Origin: Phytophthora colocasiae
Lineage: Eukaryota; Oomycota; Peronosporomycetes; Peronosporales; Peronosporaceae
NCBI GenBank assembly: GCA_018806915.1
Contig: JAGKQI010000090.1
Coordinates: 2,976,001-3,040,000, forward strand
Length of the DNA: 64,000 bases
Direction: 5' to 3'
Position numbers and translations under genes: made by a program. Every line of letters starts with the position of its first letter. Position 1 is the first letter of the stretch. Of this stretch, positions 56,371 to 64,000 are shown one piece after another. Below the pieces are notes generated by a model. The model did not search any database. It saw only the letters and a list, made by a program, of their open reading frames with translations, and was not told where the DNA came from.

Positions 56371-57999
56371 TTACACGGAGTATCTGATAATGACAGCGAT
56401 AATTGCGAGGACTGCAGCAAAGCCAAGCGACTTTAGTAGTCGCATGTGCAGACGGGTGAACGGATACATGGCGATGCTCAGGATGTACTTCTTGGCTGGA
56501 GTATATGGTGCGTAGCGCTGAGGCAGATCCAAAAGTCCGTTCTTGTAGATCACCGTCTTGTAGTGTGAAAAAGCCGCGAAGCCGTAGTGTCCGTGATAAG
56601 CTCCCATGCCGGAGTTGCCTACACCTCCGAATGGTACGTTCGGGTTAGACAGCTGCATGAGCATATCGTTCAGCATCATACTACCGGCCGACGTCTCGTT
56701 CACTACACGCTCTTTATTCTTGCCGTTGGAGCTGAAATGATACAGCGCAAGCGGCTTCTCCCGTCCAGTGACAAAGCGAATAGGCTCGTCGAGGTTTCCT
56801 GTGCCATAGTAGTAGATTGGCAACAGGGGACCGAAAATCTCCTCGCTCATCGAAGAACTCGACACAAACGAGTCGAAATCGGTGCGGAAGTTGAGCAGTG
56901 TAGGCGAAATGAAGCGCTGTTTGGCGTCGCTATCGCCGCCGTAGGTCACTCGTTTGCGGTCATTTTCCAGAATACGAGCCAAGCGCTCGTACATGCGTTG
57001 GTTGATCACACGGCCATAACTGTCCGACTCTTTGACATTGGTGCCACCATACTGGACATCCAGTTCTCCTTCCAGCAGCTTGACAAACTCGTCACCCACT
57101 TTCGCGTCCACCAGCAAATAGTCAGGCCGCACACACGTCTGTCCTCCGTTCACAAAGGCTCCCCAGGCGATGCGTTTTGCAGCCAACTTCAAGTCTGCAG
57201 TGCTGTCAATGATACAGGGCGATTTCCCTCCCAGCTCCAACACTGTCGGGGTTAAGTATTGCGCCGCAGCCTGCGCCACAATTTTCCCCAAAAAGTTTCC
57301 TCCTGTAGCGAAAATGAGGTCATACCGCTCCTGCAGCATTTTCTTGGTCTCTTCCACACCTCCGTACACCAAACGCACGTAGCGTTTGTCCATGTACTTG
57401 TCGAACAACTGAATCAGCAGGTTGTTCAAGTACCGGGTAGTGTCATCCCCTGGCAGTCTCAGGACGACACAGTTACCAGCTCCCAGAGCAGCCACCAATG
57501 GCGTCAGCAGTAGGTTAATCGGGTAGTTCCACGTCCCGATAATGCAAACTACACCCAGAGGCTCCGGTCTGACATAGCAGAGACCTGGGATATTGACGAT
57601 GTTGGTGGCTTTGAGCTTGGGTTTGGCCCAGTCATCAGTGTAGTCGATAAAATCTTGGATCTCGGCTTTAAGCAGAGCGACCTCTGTGGCGAACAGCTCC
57701 AGTGGGTGTTTGTGTAGATCCTTCCAAACAGCCTCATTGATGGCTGCCTCATTCTCGTTCACAAGTCGCTGCAGAGACAGGAGCAAGGCTCGACGTGTCT
57801 TGAGGTCTTTCGTGGCGCCAGTGGTAAAGCTAGCGCGTAGAGCTGTTACGTCAGCATGGGTGTCTTGTTTCGAGACGTCGGGAAGCGGTGGGGTGTCTGT
57901 GGTGGAGCCGTACATGTCGATAACGCTAGGGGTTACGTCCTCAACAGCAACGTAACTTGAAGGGTTCTGTGGGGTACTGGGCGGATTAGAGACTGGCAT
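56371..57999 (-). CDS. aldehyde dehydrogenase, class-3-like with C-terminal membrane anchor, 542 aa
   Basis: First ATG in frame is at 57999 (MPVSNPPSTPQ). Oxidises aldehydes with NAD(P)+. Key features: GTWNYPINL (155-163), general-base Glu in LELGGKSP (E255), catalytic Cys in GGQTC (C289), EEIFGPLLP, and PFGGVGNSGMGAYHG. The C-terminus AAVLAIIAVIIRYSV is a hydrophobic tail as in fatty aldehyde dehydrogenases. Odd points: the usual cofactor-binding LKPSE is LRLPGDD here, and FTGS is ATGG, so cofactor affinity or activity may differ. The first 52 codons are duplicated at 60507-60663. Confidence 0.88.
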   Translation of the reverse strand: MPVSNPPSTPQNPSSYVAVEDVTPSVIDMYGSTTDTPPLPDVSKQDTHADVTALRASFTTGATKDLKTRRALLLSLQRLVNENEAAINEAVWKDLHKHPLELFATEVALLKAEIQDFIDYTDDWAKPKLKATNIVNIPGLCYVRPEPLGVVCIIGTWNYPINLLLTPLVAALGAGNCVVLRLPGDDTTRYLNNLLIQLFDKYMDKRYVRLVYGGVEETKKMLQERYDLIFATGGNFLGKIVAQAAAQYLTPTVLELGGKSPCIIDSTADLKLAAKRIAWGAFVNGGQTCVRPDYLLVDAKVGDEFVKLLEGELDVQYGGTNVKESDSYGRVINQRMYERLARILENDRKRVTYGGDSDAKQRFISPTLLNFRTDFDSFVSSSSMSEEIFGPLLPIYYYGTGNLDEPIRFVTGREKPLALYHFSSNGKNKERVVNETSAGSMMLNDMLMQLSNPNVPFGGVGNSGMGAYHGHYGFAAFSHYKTVIYKNGLLDLPQRYAPYTPAKKYILSIAMYPFTRLHMRLLKSLGFAAVLAIIAVIIRYSV

Positions 58000-58376
58000 A
58001 CCGAGTACTGAACCGAAAGCGGTAAATTGGCAACTGACGTTCACGGTAACGTTGAAAGTGATCTGACCCTATGTTAAACTGAATATGTCCAATCGCAATA
58101 AAGCTTTCTGTGTTGATGACGATTGGCTATTAACGGGATGATTCGTTCTTGAAGTCAAGTCGACATGAGTGCGTTTACGGCGAGCTCGAGCTGCCGTATT
58201 CTCGTGAATGCCTGTACATGTACATACCGAAAAGACATGTCTACGAACTACGGTTTTGCGGAGAGAAATTAGAATTTTATCCATCCGATAGCTGCTACAA
58301 GCTCTGCGACTACCGATAGCTGTCAGGGCTGGCAAGGCAGCAACGAAATACCCTTGCGGTTTAACTTCAGTGAACA

Positions 58377-58637
58377 TTAAACCAACAGAGAGCGTTTTTT
58401 TGACAAACAGCACACCCACGCCGACGCTGGCGACACCCGGAACGCCGACACTGACGCCAGGACCGCCAATGTAGCCTGGGGCGCCAACCCCCACGCTAGC
58501 GACTCCTGGAACATCCACGCCAACACCAGGGACGCGAGCAAACCGAACGTCTCGGCCACTTGCTTCTCGGCTTGCACGTCGTTCGAGAGGGCCATGGTGG
58601 CGCTGCAGAGGGCGAAGATCTTGCTGCTGTAGAACAT
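58377..58637 (-). pseudogene. GVPGV secreted protein, truncated 5' fragment
   Basis: Starts MFYSSKIFALCSATMALSNDV-QAEKQVAETFGLL, then loses frame near 58533 (ACGCGAGC for ACGCCGAGC). Repeat-coding DNA continues to about 58425 and then passes into the ALDH upstream sequence. N2 is mutated to F-Y and I12 to S relative to 50634. No C-terminal part. Confidence 0.75.
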
Positions 58638-58719
58638 TGCAGTTGGTGGTTGGTTGGGAAGATGGATCCGAATGGGATGGATAGAATGGATGGGCTCGAA
58701 GGAGTGAATTGGATCAATG

Positions 58720-59790
58720 CGCTGAAGGGTGAAATAGAGCGAATAAGAGAGACTTTGAATTTTGAGTTTGAAGCCAAAAAGTACAATAAAAAGTGCGTGC
58801 GAACTTAGCGCCGCGGCGCCAGGCGCGTCTGGGACATTTTGAACTGCAAAATCCCAAATTGCTGCAGTGTAAAGTACGGATTCGATTCATTCATTTTGAC
58901 GCAAAATGCAGCCGGAAAGGGCGGGAAAAGGCGCGTCACCGCGGCGCGTCACACGGGGTGAGTGCGGAATGAATGTTTTTGAGGCGTCCACGCTCAACAA
59001 GCAATCCTAGTCCTAAAAACCACGGAGCGCATCAACGGCATACGTCTGATAAGGCAGCGTCTGCAGTACGGATGCTGTTGGCGGGCTACAGAACGAACGA
59101 TATATGTATCTATAGGACTGCTATCGAGCAGGAAGCCCCGCGCACGCCTTGTCTGAGCAATTCCGTTTTGCTCAAGGTAATGTAGAGTGTTTGTAGGACA
59201 TCAAATTCAAATTCAATTTGCTCTTATCGCGCTTCCATTTTGAACTGCAATTTGGGTGCGAACCTTGAGTCTACCGAGAAAAGTCACCGCCCCCGGAAAG
59301 GCGCGAGTAAAGTGCGATTCAAAACTGCCTTCAAATTCAGGACTCAACTCTCTCTTATTCGCTGTAATAGTGATTTTATGCTGAAGGGTGTAATAGTGAT
59401 TTTAGTCTAGGCACAGTCAACTTGTATACGGAGTTCCGCCTGTTTGATCCAATTCAATAGAGTCGTGAGAGCATGATCACTACAAGTGCATCATGACACA
59501 ATAGAGTACCTCCGACTTCCTTTTACGCTTGAGACCCGTCGATCCTTACATCTTCTTATCCATGTGCACTTGCCTGCCATCAATTCCAAACCAACCGGTC
59601 ATCATAGGATGCGGAAAACTGGCTTATTCGGCCACATTATACTAGGGTTTGTATGGCCTAAGTTGAAGTTGGCAAAGCTCACCTGTTTCTCATAGACTTT
59701 TTGACAGTGGCAATCTTTACGTCTAAGAATTGGCAAACACCGACACACCTGGAGACTCTTCACCGTTGATACAACATGAGCATCGCGCAT
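58720..59790. other. spacer of the second inverted duplication, no gene seen
   Basis: Unique sequence with short simple repeats (CAAATTCAAATTCAATTTG near 59200) and two TTTTGAACTGCAA motifs (58834, 59240). No reading frame with recognisable content. Confidence 0.5.
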
Positions 59791-59869
59791 TGATCATTCT
59801 CCAATTCACTCCTTCGAGCCCATCCATTCGAATCAACTCTCATTCGGGCCCAACCAACCACCAACTGCA

Positions 59870-60142
59870 ATGTTCAACAGCAGCAAGATCTTCGCCCTCT
59901 GCATCGCCACCATGGCTCTCTCGAACGACGTGCAAGCCGAGAAGCAAGTGGCCGAAACGTTCGGTTTGCTCGGCGTCCCTGGTGTTGGTGTGGGCGTTCC
60001 AGGAGTCGCTAGCGTGGGGGTTGGTGCCCCAGGCTACATTGGCGGTCCTGGCGTCAGTGTCGGCGTTCCGGGTGTCGCCAGCGTCGGCGTGGGTGTGCTG
60101 TTTGTCAAAAAAAGCGCTCTCTGTTGGTTTAATGTTCACTGA
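59870..60142 (+). pseudogene. GVPGV secreted protein, 5' half, truncated by inserted sequence
   Basis: Intact leader (MFNSSKIFALCIATMALSNDV-QA) and GVPGV repeats to about 60095, then CTGTTTGTCAAAAAAAGC-type non-coding sequence and a stop at 60140-60142, giving a 90-residue product. Initiator candidate ATCATTCTCCAATTCA at about 59793-59808. It could make a short secreted peptide, but the tail is lost. Confidence 0.7.
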
Positions 60143-60506
60143 AGTTAAACCGCAAGGGTATTTCGTTGCTGCCTTGCCAGCCCTGACAGCTATCGGTAGT
60201 CGCAGAGCTTGTAGCAGTCGGATGGATAAAATTCTAATTTCTCTCCGCAAAACCGTAGTTCGTAGACATGTCTTTTCGGTATGTACATGTACAGGCATTC
60301 ACGAGAATACGGCAGCTCGAGCTCGCCGTAAACGCACTCATGTCGACTTGACTTCAAGAACGAATCATCCCGTTAATAGCCAATCGTCATCAACACAGAA
60401 AGCTTTATTGCGATTGGACATATTCAGTTTAACATAGGGTCAGATCACTTTCAACGTTACCGTGAACGTCAGTTGCCAATTTACCGCTTTCGGTTCAGTA
60501 CTCGGT

Positions 60507-60725
60507 ATGCCAGTCTCTAATCCGCCCAGTACCCCACAGAACCCTTCAAGTTACGTTGCTGTTGAGGACGTAACCCCTAGCGTTATCGACATGTACGGCT
60601 CCACCACAGACACCCCACCGCTTCCCGACGTCTCGAAACAAGACACCCATGCTGACGTAACAGGAACTGACGGCACGGGGGCCACCTCTCAGAAGGCGTA
60701 CCGTAAGCTCCGCTCGGAGGAGTAA
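60507..60725 (+). other. chimeric reading frame: ALDH N-terminus fused to GVPGV-gene C-terminus, 72 aa
   Basis: Codons 1-52 are identical to the first 52 codons of the aldehyde dehydrogenase at 57999, ending HADVT. The frame then continues GTDGTGATSQKAYRKLRSEE, the C-terminal tail of the GVPGV secreted protein family. The junction at about 60663 is in frame for both partners. Inherits the ALDH upstream region, so it could be transcribed. No signal peptide. Confidence 0.65.
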
Positions 60726-61053
60726 TGCGTCGAGGATGTATTCCTTCAGTTTTGAATCGTCGAGTTCTTCGGCGGCAGAAGCTAAAGCTCTACCGTGTAG
60801 GGCTTAGGAAGGACGAGGTTTTCATGTTGTTGTAGTGTCTACTGCGGTCGACGAGTGTTGTCGTGTGCGTGTAAAAGAAAGTAGTTATTGTCTTGCGAGT
60901 TGTTGTCTACTTGAGTGAGAGTGCTTCATTATTGAAGAGTATAGCATTTTCATCGGACCAATTTTACGTTACGACCACCAAATATACTACCATTTTGTAT
61001 GCATGTAGTTTCACGTTCCCCTAAATCAGATTTGGACCTTCCTCCTGAATAGT
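60726..61053. other. intergenic, no gene seen
   Basis: 3' flank of the chimeric locus and 5' flank of the ATPase-like gene. GT-rich to 60910, then AT-rich. Nothing recognisable. Confidence 0.45.
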
Positions 61054-61808
61054 ATGAAGGAGCTCGAGGTTTGTTACTACTGCCCGCATGTGCTCTTCCT
61101 AGACTCACACAACTCTATCTGCCCCAGGACTACCAGCAGCCTGTAAATGTAGCGGACTTCGTGGCTGAGGTGGGCGTGGACCCCGCTTTCGGCCTCTCTC
61201 GAGACGACGCCATGACGCGCCGTGCACTGTACGGCGCCAACCGCGTCACTCCGCCCGACAACTGCCCGTCCTGGGTCTGCTGTCTACTCCCGTGTCTCAT
61301 GCGCACCGCCTCCATGCAGGCCTATCAGGAGGCGCTTCCTCGCGAGTCGACGGTGCGTCGTCGAGTGCAAGGGCACCAGGTTACTCGACGCATGCGCATG
61401 GACGCCATGAGCCTCGTGTACGGGGACGTCGTGGAGCTGAAGGCTGGGGACGTGGCAGGAGCAGATCTGCGCGTTGTCGAGTGCTCCGACGACTGCGTAG
61501 TGGACCAGACGACACTGGTGGGCGACGACGGCCAAGATGAGGAAGCGGGACAGAGTGGAGCGAGGAAACACGTCACGATCGACACGCCCCCAGGTCATCT
61601 CCAGCAGGATCCGCTGCTGTGCGGCAACATCGTCCCTATGACTGCCACAGTCTTGCAAGGCACTGCTGTAGCTGTAGTGGTGTCTACAGGAGACCACACT
61701 CTGTGGGGACGGATGGTCACGCACCATGAATGGCCTCCTGCTCCTGGATCTGTGTTGAGAAAGAAGCAGACAGGGGATGAAGAGGAACAAACCAGTTTGA
61801 TCCAATAA
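61054..61808 (+). CDS. truncated P-type ATPase (type II), N-terminus and partial A domain, 231 aa
   Basis: Best model: exon 1 61054-61068 (MKELE) and exon 2 61128-61808, with a 59-nt intron GTTTGT...GCCCCAG. This joins MKELE to DYQQPVNVADFVAEVGVDPA-FGLSRDDAMTRRALYGANRVTPP, the N-terminal cation-ATPase region. Then MQAYQEALPRESTV-RRR and YGDVVELKAGDVAGADLRVVE, part of the actuator domain, and GNIVPMTATVLQGTAVAVVV with TGDHTLWGRM. TM1/TM2 are missing between CLLPCL and MRTASMQAY, and the catalytic TGES is replaced by VGDDGQDEE. TM3 onward and the phosphorylation (DKTGT) and nucleotide domains are absent. Either a decaying relic or a non-catalytic regulator. Confidence 0.7.
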
Positions 61809-61905
61809 AAGCTAGCTGCGCGTGTACCATGCTTCCACATGTGCGTTTTGTTTAGTTGGTGAGAAGTGGTCTACTTGGAAAAAACGTGAAGCATTGCTGA
61901 ACACT

Positions 61906-62960
61906 CTACCGGCGTCTTCCTCCGGCAGCAGGAGCAGCAGGAGCACCACCAGCTCCTCCAGCAGGCGCGGCACCTCCGTCTCCACCTAATAGACTCATGA
62001 CGACGATCGGCAGAATAATGTACCACTACAGAAAGCAAGCGCAATAGCAACATAAGCACAGAAGCAACAGTCAAATTGCCACATTTTGCTTCACTTACGT
62101 ATTTACGAAGGAAAGATTGGTTTTCCTCCTCGGGCTCGTCGTTGCCATCCTCGCTCTTAACCGGCTTAACTCCCTGCGGAGCACGGTCACGCTTAACAGC
62201 GATGTTCTTGGGAGGCCTACACATACCAAACGTCAGTCATAGTTCAATACAAAAGCTACCTCTCCTTGAACACTTACGAAGGTCCTGTCTGCGCCTTTAA
62301 CACGGTGCCGAACGGGCCCAAGTGCAAGCCCGTGAGGCTACTCTTCTTGTACTCTTGACAGGCATCTTCAGCCAGCGATGGCGTGAGATACTCAATAGCC
62401 ACAAGCTTGCCACTGTCCGAGAGGTGGAAGGCGAGATCTTCGCGCAAACGCATAGCAGCCAGCATGCACATGGGCACAGACGTCATGACGTAAGGGGAGT
62501 CCGGATCTATCGGGTCCGCTTTGGCACGCACAGTGTAATGTCGATCTTGTTGCAGTAGCGACTCCAGCTTCTCCACGTCGTCGTTGCTTAGTGTTAGCAG
62601 TGAAGTGAATGAGACTTTGGGCTTGGGGGATGACGCGCTGGCTATGATCTCCACGACACCACGAGGTGTGAAGGGCTCACCGACAGCTAGTTGATGCTCC
62701 AACTCGAACTTAACGTGTTGCTCTAGCTCCCCTAGGGCGGGGATGGCGTGTTCGTCTTCGAAATCATCACCAAATTCCTCTTTAAGCCTAGACCACAGTA
62801 AAACGTTTATATCTAAAGCTACAGATTAGATAAAAAAAGCGAGAACTGCGGCTGCATACTCTGCATTCTCTACTTCACGAGGGTCGGCCGAGGCAAACGC
62901 TGCTAATAGCGTCGTTGCGGCCAGCACAAGCAGCAAAACCCAAGCTCTTGACAGCGTCAT
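61906..62960 (-). CDS. EMC10: ER membrane protein complex subunit 10, 282 aa
   Basis: Exons 62960-62860, 62787-62278, 62216-62099 and 62025-61906; total 849 nt. The signal peptide (MTLSRAWVLLLVLAATTLLAAFASA) leads into a luminal domain with YVMTSVPMCMLAAMRLREDL, matching the EMC10 PxC motif region. PPKNIAVKRDRAPQGVKP and EENQSFLRKYWYIILPIVVM form the linker and single C-terminal membrane segment. A Gly/Ala/Pro-rich tail ending GGRRR is typical of EMC10. EMC inserts tail-anchored and polytopic proteins into the ER membrane. Divergent from the kinesin gene, with 117 bp between starts. Confidence 0.9.
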
Positions 62961-63077
62961 GTTCAGTAGGCAAGTGATGCAGTCCCCCCCCTACAAAGAT
63001 GTCACTGACATGTCACTAAAGTGAAATTAAATAAACTATTGCATGAATTCAATTTTGAATATTCGCGCACTTTCTCA
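62961..63077. promoter_or_regulatory. bidirectional promoter EMC10 / kinesin
   Basis: Only 117 bp separate the two divergent start codons, so the promoters must overlap. Contains a run of C (62986-62993). No strong initiator match on either strand. Confidence 0.55.
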
Positions 63078-64000
63078 ATGCCCGCACCGTCTCGGGAGGA
63101 CGTTGCTCAAGCCATTCGCGAGCGCAACGGCAGTACTCGAGACAGTGACACGCCGACCCTCACTGCCGAGGAAGTGACTACCATTGTGCGAAAGCTCAGC
63201 TTCGACGGAGTTGAAATGGACGAAGAAGAAGAAGAAGTTCCGAATCAACAACAGGTACAAGAAGATCACGGACAGGAGACCAAGACGGGTCCTAATAAAG
63301 TGCAGATCGTCATTCGCCTCCGACCACTAGAAGCAGCCACCAATGAGACGGATTCGGACTGTTTCCGTGTGCTTTCGACCACTTCACTACTGGCTCAACC
63401 GCCCAAGACGTCCCAGTCCTATCGCTCTACAGGTACAGCCACGAGCTTCCACTTCTCTCACATCTTCCGACAAGAAACGCAACAGACGGAGCTGTTTGAG
63501 GCCACTACGAGGCCAGTATTGGACGCAGCTTTCGACGGCAAGAGCGGTCTTGTCTTCGCTTACGGAGTCACTAATTCCGGAAAGACGTATACGATCAGTG
63601 GCACCTCGGAGGCTCCAGGTGTGTTACCTCAGGCACTGCAGTATGTGATGGACGAGCTGCCAAAACGTACAGAGGAAGACAAACAATTAGTCACGAGAGT
63701 CACCGCCACATACCTGGAGATCTACAATGAGAACGTGTACGACTTACTGTCCCCTGCCCTTCGGAGGAGAAGAGCATTGAGAGTACAGGACTGCGACGGG
63801 AAGATTCAGGTGCGCGGAGCTGTGGAGAGACCCATCAAGACGCTGGAAGATGGATTGGAGCTGCTGGAAATGGGCCGGAGACACAAGCAAATGGCTGAGA
63901 CCAACTGCAACTCGGACTCAAGTCGAAGCCATTGTGTTTTCACACTGCATTTGTACCATCAGACCTCGCGGTTTTCTTCGGAGTTGCGTAGTAAAGTAGC
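63078..64000 (+). CDS. kinesin-6-like motor protein, N-terminal part, runs off window
   Basis: ATG at 63078 (MPAPSREDVAQAIRER); open to the window end (307 codons). The N-terminal 75 residues are acidic (DEEEEEV). The motor domain starts VQIVIRLRPLE (about 78-88). The P-loop AYGVTNSGKTYT (about 159-170) has the V-T-N variant typical of kinesin-6 (KIF20/KIF23) in place of Q-T-G/S. YLEIYNENVYDLL and switch I NSDSSRSH (about 278-285) follow. Kinesin-6 motors act at the spindle midzone in cytokinesis; subfamily is inferred from the P-loop only. Confidence 0.85.
   Translation, partial: MPAPSREDVAQAIRERNGSTRDSDTPTLTAEEVTTIVRKLSFDGVEMDEEEEEVPNQQQVQEDHGQETKTGPNKVQIVIRLRPLEAATNETDSDCFRVLSTTSLLAQPPKTSQSYRSTGTATSFHFSHIFRQETQQTELFEATTRPVLDAAFDGKSGLVFAYGVTNSGKTYTISGTSEAPGVLPQALQYVMDELPKRTEEDKQLVTRVTATYLEIYNENVYDLLSPALRRRRALRVQDCDGKIQVRGAVERPIKTLEDGLELLEMGRRHKQMAETNCNSDSSRSHCVFTLHLYHQTSRFSSELRSKV

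Larger units (their letters stand above)
57843..60663. repeat. inverted duplication containing GVPGV gene 5' end and ALDH 5' end
   Basis: 57843-58637 is the inverse of 59870-60663 (coordinates sum to about 118,506), with weaker similarity out to about 58715/59795. Arms are ~0.8-0.9 kb with a ~1.1-kb spacer. Each arm runs GVPGV 5' coding region, non-coding spacer, ALDH start. Confidence 0.85.

Noticed and set aside
60462..60506. Longer ALDH and chimera N-terminus starting MNVSCQF (also at 58044)
   Set aside because: That position is a GTG codon; the first in-frame ATGs are 60507 and 57999.
1..64000. Bacterial or viral contamination
   Set aside because: Spliced genes, LTR elements, piggyBac TTAA sites and oomycete-type initiators occur on both sides of every region, so one eukaryotic contig fits.

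Overview
The window looks like a nuclear contig from an oomycete, most likely a Phytophthora or close relative. Evidence: short (59-77 nt) GT-AG introns; several gene starts preceded by a motif resembling the oomycete initiator (GCTCATTYYNCAWTTT); piggyBac-like, PIF/Harbinger-like and Ty3/gypsy elements of types common in Phytophthora; and a tandem family with the architecture usually labelled 'M96 mating-specific' in Phytophthora annotations (label from memory, not searched). No rRNA, tRNA or CRISPR was found.

Region 1 (1-44,242) is a tandem array of two alternating, same-strand paralogous three-exon genes, called A (394 aa) and B (395-396 aa), with about 3.36 kb per A+B unit. Order: A0(3' half)-B1-A1-B2-A2-B3-A3-B4-A4-B5-A5-B6-A6-B7-A7-B8. 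Seven copies appear intact (B1, B2, A2, B3, B5, A5, B7, plus A7, making eight if the mutated intron 1 of A7 is spliced). The rest carry frameshifts, stops or insertions. On top of the 3.36-kb period there is a ~30.58-kb one: 1-13,590 matches 30,579-44,180 almost base for base, including the same retroelement inserted at the same site in an A gene.

The array hosts a nest of mobile elements. B4 exon 3 holds a 4.1-kb element (13,600-17,717) with 158-bp inverted repeats, a 9-11-bp target duplication and a Harbinger-type transposase; it is itself split by an internally deleted piggyBac (15,941-17,567). A4 exon 2 holds a 13-kb minus-strand chromodomain Ty3/gypsy element (18,978-31,969), itself split by a second internally deleted piggyBac carrying a minisatellite (21,188-23,305) and by a plus-strand Ty3/gypsy element with identical LTRs (24,760-30,228).

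Region 2 (44,380-52,834) is a giant palindrome: ~3.9-kb arms around a ~0.6-kb spacer, each arm carrying three genes for secreted low-complexity glycine-rich proteins. They share a signal peptide, an HAE/QAE-x-x-A-x-TFG/TYG mature start and a C-terminal R-x-L-R-[ST]-[ED] tail. A second, smaller inverted duplication (57,843-58,7xx versus 59,79x-60,663) has broken another member and fused 52 codons of an aldehyde dehydrogenase to its C-terminal tail.

Region 3 (53,160-64,000) is ordinary gene space: an ER/secretory cyclophilin, two MITE-like inverted-repeat elements, an ABCB transporter relic, a BART-domain (CFAP36/ARL2BP-like) protein, a membrane-anchored class-3-like aldehyde dehydrogenase, a truncated P-type ATPase with only the N-terminus and part of the A domain, EMC10, and the start of a kinesin-6-like motor divergently arranged with EMC10. 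The many single-base homopolymer differences between near-identical copies could be real decay or long-read consensus error; the sequence alone cannot tell.
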